From positions 1 through 37,368 of the forward strand of contig NZ_MJAJ01000073.1 of assembly GCF_001746365.1 (NCBI RefSeq): DNA of 37,368 bases, given 5' to 3'. The position numbers and the translations under genes were made by a program. This DNA comes from Streptomyces sp. LUP30. Its GTDB lineage: Bacteria; Actinomycetota; Actinomycetes; Streptomycetales; Streptomycetaceae. Below the pieces are notes generated by a model. That model saw only the letters and a list, made by a program, of their open reading frames with translations, ran no database searches and was not told where the DNA came from. Positions 32,110 through 37,368 of the stretch are shown one piece after another; position 1 is the first letter of the stretch, and each line of letters opens with the position of its first letter.

Positions 32110-33762
32110 GTGAACTTCACGCGCTGGAGCGCCCGGCTCCCCGGAACGCAGCGCCGCGCCGCCGCGCGAGCCGACCACCCGGTCACCACCACGGACCGAC
32201 GGAGCGAGGGCTCCGTGCCGGCGGCCCGCGCCGAACAACTCACCGACGAACCGCCCCCGGTGCCCGCCGTCGACGAACTCCCGGTCCGTGAGGTCCTCGA
32301 CCGTGTCCCGGCCCTCGTCGCGCTCGTCCACGGCCCCGACCACCGCCTCGCCTACGTCAACGACGCCTACAAGGCCGCCTTCGGTGCCCGCCCCTGCGGC
32401 GAACCCGCCGCCGACGCCCTGCCCGAACTCCGCGACCTCGGCCTGCTGCCCCTCCTCGACCAGGCCCTGCGCAGCGGCAAGCCCCGCACCCTGAAGTCCC
32501 GCAAAGCCCCGGACGGCCGGCATTACACGTTCACCTGCACCCCGGCCGCCGAGAACAACGGCAAGGGCGCCGTCCTGATCTTCGCCACCGACGTCACCGA
32601 CCACGCCGAGGCCGCCGAACGTCTCAGAACCAGCGAACGACGCCAGCGCGAGACCGCCGTCACCCTCCAGCGCTCCCTGCTGCCCCAGGAGCTCGAAGAG
32701 CCCGACGACCTGCGCATCGCCGCCACCTATCAGCCCGGCGGCACCGAGGCCGCGGTCGGCGGCGACTGGTACGACGTCATCACCCTGGGCGGCGGCCGCA
32801 CCGCCCTCGTCATCGGCGACGTCATGGGCCGGGGCGTCCGCGCGGCCGCCGTCATGGGCCAGCTCCGCACGGCCGTCCGGGCGTACGCCCGCCTCGACCT
32901 GCCCCCGCACGAGGTCCTCCAGCTCCTCGACGGCCTCGCCGCCGAGATCGACGCCAACCAGATCGCCACCTGCGTGTACGCCATCCACGACCCCAACGAG
33001 GGCAGCCTGGTGTACGCCTCGGCGGGCCATCTGCCCATCCTCGTCCGCGACGACAACGGCACCGTCCTGCGCGCCGACGAGCCCACCGGCCCCCCGCTCG
33101 GCACCGGCGGCTGGATGCACGCCTCCGGCTCGATCCCCCTCGGCCCCGGCTCGACGGCCGTCCTCTACACCGACGGCCTGGTGGAGCGCCGGAACGAGGA
33201 CCTCGACGAAGGCATCGCCGCCCTGGAACGCGCCCTGGCCGGCGCGACCGGCACCCCTCAGGTCGTCTGCGACCGCCTGGTCCGCTCGGCCGGCGTCACC
33301 GCCGACCACGACGACGACGTCGCCGTCCTCGTGCTGCAGCACCCGGCCCGCACCGGCCCCGACGGCGAACTGTTCCGCAACGCGGCCCTGGAGCTCCTCG
33401 GCGGAGTGGAAGCCGCACCCCGCGCGCGTGCCTTCGCCTCCGGGGTCCTGACCAGCTGGCGCTTTCCGGCCGACCTGCACGATCTCGGCGTCCTCGCCGC
33501 CAGCGAACTCGTCGCCAACTCCCTCCAGCACGGCATCCCGCCCATGCGGCTGCGCCTGCGCCGCACCGACCGCCGCCTGATCATCGAGGTCACCGACGGC
33601 GACGACCACCTCCCGCGCCGCCGCCGAGCGGAACCGGGCGACGAGTCCGGCCGGGGCATCGCGATCGTCGCCACCATCGCCTCGACCTGGGGCAGCAGAC
33701 GCACCCCGGGCGGCGGAAAGGCCGTGTGGTGCGAGTTCGTCCTGCCGAAGCCGTCCGACTGA
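32110..33762 (+). CDS. PAS / PP2C (SpoIIE) phosphatase with anti-sigma kinase-like domain
   Basis: A predicted partner-switching regulator: dephosphorylates an anti-sigma-factor antagonist and may also bind or phosphorylate it. GTG 32110 follows AAGGA; 550 aa. Residues 1-50 are basic and hydrophilic. A PAS sensor spans about 55-165 (LVHGPDHRLAYVNDAYKAAF, GAVLIFATDVTD), then a linker with TLQRSLLP, the usual lead-in to the phosphatase. The SpoIIE-type PP2C domain spans about 180-405 with metal ligands D219 (GGDWYDV), D237 (GDVMGRG) and D401-D403 (HDDDVAVL). The C-terminal HATPase_c/RsbW-like domain spans about 425-545 (ASELVANSLQHG, then GRGIAIVATIAS). No sigma or antagonist gene is adjacent, so its partner is encoded elsewhere. 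Confidence 0.92.
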   Translation: MNFTRWSARLPGTQRRAAARADHPVTTTDRRSEGSVPAARAEQLTDEPPPVPAVDELPVREVLDRVPALVALVHGPDHRLAYVNDAYKAAFGARPCGEPAADALPELRDLGLLPLLDQALRSGKPRTLKSRKAPDGRHYTFTCTPAAENNGKGAVLIFATDVTDHAEAAERLRTSERRQRETAVTLQRSLLPQELEEPDDLRIAATYQPGGTEAAVGGDWYDVITLGGGRTALVIGDVMGRGVRAAAVMGQLRTAVRAYARLDLPPHEVLQLLDGLAAEIDANQIATCVYAIHDPNEGSLVYASAGHLPILVRDDNGTVLRADEPTGPPLGTGGWMHASGSIPLGPGSTAVLYTDGLVERRNEDLDEGIAALERALAGATGTPQVVCDRLVRSAGVTADHDDDVAVLVLQHPARTGPDGELFRNAALELLGGVEAAPRARAFASGVLTSWRFPADLHDLGVLAASELVANSLQHGIPPMRLRLRRTDRRLIIEVTDGDDHLPRRRRAEPGDESGRGIAIVATIASTWGSRRTPGGGKAVWCEFVLPKPSD

Positions 33763-33810
33763 GAACAGGCCGGGAAAAGTCCCGAACACCCATTCCCCCG
33801 CGCGCGGCAC

Positions 33811-36021
33811 CTAGGCGAACACGTCCCCCGGTGCTAGTAGCTCCCCATGGCAGACGCAACGGGCTTTGACCTCAAGGGAAGCGCCCCCGAGCGCTACGAA
33901 CACTACGTCGCGCCCCTCATGGCGCCCTTCGTCACCGCACTCGTGGACGCCGTGGACCTCTACCCCGGCGCCACCGTCCTCGACCTCGCCTGCGGCACGG
34001 GCTTCGCGGCACGCGCCGCCGCAGCACAGGCCGGCCCCGCCGGGCGGGTCGCCGGGACGGACCTCAACGAGGGCATGCTCAAGATCGCCGTGGCATGCCA
34101 CCCACGCCTCTACCCGGACATCGAGTTCACCCCGGCCCCCGCCGACGACCTCCCCTACCCCGACGCCGTCTTCGACGCCGTCCTCTGCCAGCAGGGCGCC
34201 CAGTTCTTTCCCGACCTCGACGCGGCCCTGGCGGAGACCGCCCGCGTCACCCGCCCCGGAGGCCGCTTCGCCGCCACCGTCTGGGCCCGCCTGGACGACT
34301 CCCCGTACTTCCTCGCCCAGCTCCGCGCCCTCGAACAGTTCGACGGCCCGGACGCGGCGGCCACCTTCCGAGCCGCCTTCGGTGCCGCTGACCGCCTGAT
34401 CGCCGCCCTCGACCGCGCCGGCTTCCACTCCACGACCCGCCGCGACCTCACCTTCGCCGTCGACCTCCCCCCTCTGGAGGACTACGTCGCCGGCCACCTC
34501 TCCGCGATCCCCTGGGGCCGCTCGCTCCTCGACTCCGGAGGCGACGGTGCCCTCGCCCGCGCCGCAGAGACGATCCGTGCCCACCTCCCCGCCTCGACCA
34601 CGACGTTCCCGTTCACCTCGACCCTGGTGACCGCGACCCGCTGACCACGTCACCCCGCGCCGCACGGATACGCCGAAACAGCCACGCCGGCACAGAAAGG
34701 CGGGACAAGAGAGGCGGGGACAGGGGGGGCGGGAACAGAGAGGCGGCCGTCGTTCCGAAGAACGACGGCCGCCTCCCCGGGCCACGACCCGGTTGCGCAC
34801 CAGCCACGGCTGATCCTGGACGGCGGTCAGCCGCCGCCCCAGCCGCAGCGCCAGGTAGGTGATCCCGAGCGAGAACAGCAGGAACGTCACGATGTACGGA
34901 GCGGGCAGGGAAGCCCCCAAGGGCCCGCCCACCGCCGGACCGACCGCCAGCGCCAGCTGCTTCACCAGGGCGAACGCCGAGTTGTACTGACCCGCCAGCC
35001 CGGCCGGCGCGAGATCCGCCACCAGCGGCGCGACCGTCGGCGACAGCATCGCCTCACCCAGCCCGAACAGCGCGTACGTCGACACGAACGCGGCCGTCGC
35101 CATCGCCTGACTGCCGTGTCCGAGACCGGCGTACCCGGCCACGACCCAGGCCACCGCCCAGATCAGCCCGACAGCGGCGATCACCCGGGACCGCTTCTGC
35201 CGCTCGACGAACTTCAGCACGGCGAACTGCGCGACCACGATCATCGCCGTGTTGGCGGCGAGCGCGGACCCGAGGGCGGACGTCGAGATCCCGGCGGCCT
35301 CGATCCCGTACGCGCTCAGCCCCGACTCGAACTGCCCGTAACAGGCGAAGAACAGGACGAACCCGAGCACGCACAGCTGCACCATGGCCCGGTTCCCGAG
35401 CAGCTGCTTCCAGCTGCCTCGGGCGGACTGCGGAACATCCCCCACACGCGGGGCGTGCGGCAGCCGCACCGTCGACATGACCACGGCCAGCAGCAGGAAC
35501 ATCGCCGCCTCGATGGCGAACAGCAGGGTGAAGGAGGACACGCGCGTGGCGTCGACGAGGTGCCCCCCGATCAGCCCGCCCACGCCCAGCCCCAGGTTCT
35601 GCAGGAAGAACTGAGTCGCGAACGCCCGCGAGCGGGTCTCCGAGGTCGAGCTGTCCACGATCATCGTCGCCAGCGCCGGCTGCATCACGGCCTGACCGGC
35701 CCCGAGCGCGGCCGCGGCGGTCAGGACGGCGGTGGCGCTGCCCGCGAGCCCCAGGCCCAGCGAGCCGACGGCAGCGGTGACCAGGGCGGTGAGCAGGACC
35801 GGCAGAGGACCGCGCCGCACGATCGCCCGGCCGGCGAACGGCAGCACGATCAGCGCGGCCACGGCGAACACGGCGAGGACCAGCCCCGCCGTCATCGACC
35901 CCAGACCCCGCACCTGCGCCACATAGACGTACAGGTAGGGGACCGTGAAGCCCAGCCCGAACGCGCTGAGCGCGTTGCCCACGTGGATCCGGCGCATCGC
36001 TGCGCCCATCGCCCTGGTCAC
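33811..36021 (-). CDS. MFS efflux transporter whose reading frame has no stop before its terminator
   Basis: Predicted proton-coupled drug or metabolite exporter of the major facilitator superfamily, controlled by the divergent MarR. Start is GTG 36021 (MTRAMGAAMRR), 5 nt after GAGG. About twelve transmembrane helices occupy residues 10-400, with LPFAGRAIVRRGPLP as the motif A-like loop and FLLFSLGITYLALRLGRRL as the last helix. The conserved protein ends near 34790 (TAVQDQPWLVRNRVVARG). No stop follows: the frame continues through the 34740-34775 hairpin and antisense to the methyltransferase until 33811, giving 736 codons. The last 320 or so are Arg/Gly-rich and not protein-like. Either the stop was lost recently, the mRNA ends without a stop codon, or there is an error in the sequence. 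The other two frames also lack a stop before the hairpin. Confidence 0.8.
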   Translation of the reverse strand: MTRAMGAAMRRIHVGNALSAFGLGFTVPYLYVYVAQVRGLGSMTAGLVLAVFAVAALIVLPFAGRAIVRRGPLPVLLTALVTAAVGSLGLGLAGSATAVLTAAAALGAGQAVMQPALATMIVDSSTSETRSRAFATQFFLQNLGLGVGGLIGGHLVDATRVSSFTLLFAIEAAMFLLLAVVMSTVRLPHAPRVGDVPQSARGSWKQLLGNRAMVQLCVLGFVLFFACYGQFESGLSAYGIEAAGISTSALGSALAANTAMIVVAQFAVLKFVERQKRSRVIAAVGLIWAVAWVVAGYAGLGHGSQAMATAAFVSTYALFGLGEAMLSPTVAPLVADLAPAGLAGQYNSAFALVKQLALAVGPAVGGPLGASLPAPYIVTFLLFSLGITYLALRLGRRLTAVQDQPWLVRNRVVARGGGRRSSERRPPLCSRPPCPRLSCPAFLCRRGCFGVSVRRGVTWSAGRGHQGRGERERRGRGGEVGTDRLCGAGEGTVASGVEERAAPGDRGEVAGDVVLQRGEVDGEGEVAAGRGVEAGAVEGGDQAVSGTEGGSEGGRRVRAVELFEGAELGEEVRGVVQAGPDGGGEAASGAGDAGGLRQGRVEVGKELGALLAEDGVEDGVGVGEVVGGGRGELDVRVEAWVACHGDLEHALVEVRPGDPPGGAGLCCGGACREARAAGEVEDGGAGVEVHGVHECGDEGRHEGRDVVFVALGGASLEVKARCVCHGELLAPGDVFA
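33847..34644 (+). CDS. Class I SAM-dependent methyltransferase
   Basis: A 265-residue Rossmann methyltransferase resembling the UbiE/COQ5 (Methyltransf_11) type; substrate unknown. Motif I is VLDLACGTGFAARAAA at about 44-59, the acidic loop is GTDLNEGML, motif II DAVFDAVLCQQGAQF and motif III RVTRPGGRF. A small helical cap follows. The ATG has no Shine-Dalgarno; TAGTAG (33835-33840) lies 6 nt upstream, so the mRNA may be leaderless. The reading frame on the opposite strand is the run-on tail of the MFS gene, not a second real protein. Confidence 0.9.
   Translation: MADATGFDLKGSAPERYEHYVAPLMAPFVTALVDAVDLYPGATVLDLACGTGFAARAAAAQAGPAGRVAGTDLNEGMLKIAVACHPRLYPDIEFTPAPADDLPYPDAVFDAVLCQQGAQFFPDLDAALAETARVTRPGGRFAATVWARLDDSPYFLAQLRALEQFDGPDAAATFRAAFGAADRLIAALDRAGFHSTTRRDLTFAVDLPPLEDYVAGHLSAIPWGRSLLDSGGDGALARAAETIRAHLPASTTTFPFTSTLVTATR
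34740..34775. terminator. Bidirectional terminator between methyltransferase and MFS genes
   Basis: GAGGCGGCCGTCGTTC (34740-34755) pairs perfectly over 16 bp with 34760-34775, closing a 4-nt loop (CGAA on plus, the stable TTCG on minus). It serves both convergent genes, but on the minus strand it lies inside the open frame of the transporter. Confidence 0.9.
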
Positions 36022-36121
36022 GTTCACCTCTCTCAGACAGTGCCGGCGCACCTTCAGCGCAACGACACCTTGGGAAGCTTCTACTGCCTCAGTACTTAGT
36101 GCCGAAGACTTCAAAGCTAAA

Positions 36122-36181
36122 GTTCGAGGTTGAACAGTACACCTTGAAGCACTTCGATGCGAACGGGTCCCGTGCGATACT
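36122..36181 (+). promoter_or_regulatory. marR/MFS divergent control region with leaderless marR promoter
   Basis: TTCGAT (36153-36158), a 17-bp spacer and GATACT (36176-36181) precede the marR ATG by 7 nt with no Shine-Dalgarno, so the mRNA is probably leaderless. GTTCGAGGTTGAAC (36122-36135) is an imperfect inverted repeat, and CTTCAAAG and TTGAAG lie nearby. One of these is the likely MarR operator for both genes. Confidence 0.45.
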
Positions 36182-36188
36182 TGCGCCC

Positions 36189-36755
36189 ATGGGCGACACC
36201 CCCGGCACGATCGGCACCGGCCTCGGCGGCGAGCCGACCCTGGAAGAGCAGATCGCCGCCTACCAGCGTGAGTTCCAGGACCTCGACCCCCAGGTCGAGA
36301 AGATCGTCTCGGCGCTCTCCCGCCTCAACCGCCGCATGAACGTCGCGTACGGCCGCCAGACGGCCGACCTCGGCATCAGCAACGCCGAGTGGGAGGTCCT
36401 CAAGGCCCTGGTGCTCTCCGGGGCCCCCTATCGACTGGGACCCAGCGACCTGGCCAAGCGCCTCGGCCTGACGCCGGCCGCGATGACCCATCGGATCGAC
36501 CGCATGGTCGCCGAGGGACTGGTGACCCGTGAGCGGGACGAGTCCAACCGGGTCCGCGTGATCGTGGAGCTCACACCGGAGGGCCGCGAGAAGTGGCTGC
36601 AGGCGATGCGGATGGCGACGGTCTTCGAGGGGGACCTCCTTCAGGACCTCACCGCCGACGAGCGCACCAGCCTCGGCGAGGTCCTGACCAGGCTCCTGCG
36701 CAGGGTGGAGCACGCCCAGCCGGACGCCGGGGGCAGGCTCAGCGACCTCGACTGA
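36189..36755 (+). CDS. MarR-family regulator of the MFS transporter
   Basis: A 188-residue winged-helix repressor from ATG 36189 (MGDTPGTIGTG). The N-terminal 50 residues are a helical arm (LEEQIAAYQREFQDLDPQVE). The helix-turn-helix is at about 90-120 (LGPSDLAKRLGLTPAAMTHR) with the wing DRMVAEGLVTRERDESNRV and RVIVELT. C-terminal helices form the dimer. The divergent pairing with an MFS exporter 167 bp away is the classical MarR-efflux arrangement: a small molecule would release repression. The rRNA promoters begin just 17 bp after its stop, with no terminator between. Confidence 0.92.
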   Translation: MGDTPGTIGTGLGGEPTLEEQIAAYQREFQDLDPQVEKIVSALSRLNRRMNVAYGRQTADLGISNAEWEVLKALVLSGAPYRLGPSDLAKRLGLTPAAMTHRIDRMVAEGLVTRERDESNRVRVIVELTPEGREKWLQAMRMATVFEGDLLQDLTADERTSLGEVLTRLLRRVEHAQPDAGGRLSDLD

Positions 36756-36771
36756 CCCGCAGGAAAAGATC

Positions 36772-36814
36772 TTGACAGGGGGTTCTTGACACCGTCCCGC
36801 AGGATCAGTAAAGT
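36772..36814 (+). promoter_or_regulatory. First rRNA operon promoter
   Basis: TTGACA (36786-36791), a 17-bp spacer and TAAAGT (36809-36814), with an extra TTGACA at 36772-36777. This is the strongest consensus promoter of the window and fits rRNA synthesis. Confidence 0.75.
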
Positions 36815-36907
36815 TCTTCGGGTTGCCACGGAGCCGTAACGGTTCTTCGGTAGCACCTCCGCCGCAGCAGCGGCACAACCAAACCACAGCACGATCTCCC
36901 GACAGGG

Positions 36908-36987
36908 TTGAATTTCGGCGTGCCCGAATTCAATTCGAATAGGGGCCGGCAGCCCGATTAGGAACTGCCAACCGGATCCGCTAAGGT
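36908..36987 (+). promoter_or_regulatory. Hairpin and probable second rRNA promoter
   Basis: TTGAATTTCGG and CCGAATTCAA (36908-36933) form a 10-bp stem with one bulged T. A -10-like TAAGGT is at 36982-36987 with only a weak -35 (TTAGGA, 18 bp upstream). Streptomyces rrn operons usually have several tandem promoters. Confidence 0.45.
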
Positions 36988-37054
36988 TTGAGACGTCGGA
37001 ACGGCCCAACAGCCGGGAAGGCAACCCGCTCTGACCGGGAATCAGCGCCGAAAG

Positions 37055-37161
37055 GATCTGATAGAGTCGGAACCGCCGGAAAGGGAAACCGCGAAACAAA
37101 AGCGGGAACCTGGAAAGCGCCGAGGAAATCGGATCGAGAAAAAGATCTGATAGAGTCGGAA
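37055..37161 (+). promoter_or_regulatory. Duplicated rRNA promoter elements
   Basis: The 18-mer GATCTGATAGAGTCGGAA occurs at 37055-37072 and, identical, at 37144-37161. Each carries a -10 box TAGAGT (37062-37067; 37151-37156). These are very likely the downstream promoters of the rRNA operon, duplicated with an 89-bp offset. Confidence 0.65.
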
Positions 37162-37368
37162 ACGCAAGACCGAAGGGAAGCGCCCGGAGGAAAGCCCGAG
37201 AAGTTCGGGTGAGTACAAAGGAAGCGTCCGTTCCTTGAGAACTCAACAGCGTGCCAAAAATCAACGCCAGATATGTTGATACCCCGTCCCCGGCCGTGAA
37301 AGCCGAGGATGAGGTTCCTTTGAAGTAAACACAGCGAGGACGCTGTGAACGGCCGGGCTTATTCCGCC
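37162..37368 (+). other. Pre-rRNA leader, antitermination and processing region
   Basis: TTGAG-AA-CTCAA (37235-37246) followed by CAGCGTGCCAAA is the conserved actinobacterial rrn leader element thought to act in antitermination and processing. CCCGGCCGT (37289-37297) can pair with ACGGCCGGG (37349-37357), enclosing the hairpin ACAGCG-AGGA-CGCTGT (37331-37346); this is a probable RNase III-type processing structure. The 16S rRNA itself starts beyond the window. Confidence 0.8.

Noticed and set aside
36815..37368. 16S rRNA gene
   Set aside because: The start of 16S is not present; the window ends in the leader.

Overview
The window is actinobacterial chromosome, almost certainly Streptomyces. 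GC is roughly 70% with strong GC at third codon positions. The gene set is that of a Streptomyces core region: an AtrA-type TetR regulator next to a type II NADH dehydrogenase, an NsdA/ORF1590-like regulator, an asparagine-synthetase-like protein, an AfsR-like regulator, a SpoIIE-type phosphatase, PrsW, TrmB, a c-di-AMP (ydaO) riboswitch in front of an M23 peptidase, and a multi-promoter rRNA operon leader at the right end. The window stops before 16S rRNA begins. I know this gene neighbourhood from the AtrA region of the S. coelicolor chromosome (AtrA is SCO4118); that is recognition from memory, not a search.

Layout. 1-687: 3' part of a ferric-reductase-like membrane gene that has lost its reductase domain. 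730-3318: DEAD-box RNA helicase with its own promoter, a long leader, an Arg/Gly/Asp-rich repeat tail and a strong terminator. 3476-8235: secreted FG-GAP repeat protein and an APC amino-acid permease with a Crp-like site between them, closed by a long hairpin. 8275-8426: tRNA-Lys with terminator. 8587-9701: a two-gene minus-strand cassette (ribbon-helix-helix-like protein plus an unrecognised 250-residue protein), antitoxin/toxin-like in layout and apparently less GC-biased. 9798-12400: a riboflavin-precursor module made of ribA, a MarR regulator and a RibD-like enzyme with reversed domain order; three matching palindromes sit on the ribA and marR promoters. 12461-12577: initiator tRNA with terminator. 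12875-14080: ydaO riboswitch and M23 peptidase. 14234-15178: aldo/keto reductase. 15225-20497: minus-strand run of prsW, trmB, an LhgO-like oxidase and the NsdA/ORF1590-like regulator.

20498-27042: a 0.7 kb regulatory gap with several palindromes, an asparagine-synthetase-like protein lacking the expected catalytic residues, a gap with a 31-bp tandem repeat, and an AfsR-like BTAD/NTPase/TPR regulator. 27029-30076 (minus): a sigma factor fused to a zinc finger, membrane segments and an NPCBM-like domain, then atrA. 30200-33762: type II NADH dehydrogenase and a PAS/PP2C/HATPase regulator. 33847-36755: methyltransferase, MFS exporter and a divergent MarR. The exporter reading frame has no stop codon before the shared terminator hairpin. 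36772-37368: rRNA operon promoters and leader.

Functionally the window mixes housekeeping (tRNAs, rRNA leader, TrmB, helicase), cell-wall and developmental control (ydaO-M23, NsdA-like, asparagine-synthetase-like, AfsR-like, fused sigma factor, SpoIIE-like, AtrA) and small self-regulated modules (MarR-riboflavin, MarR-MFS, antitoxin-like cassette). Several starts lack a Shine-Dalgarno sequence and lie 6-10 nt after a -10-like hexamer, which suggests leaderless transcripts.
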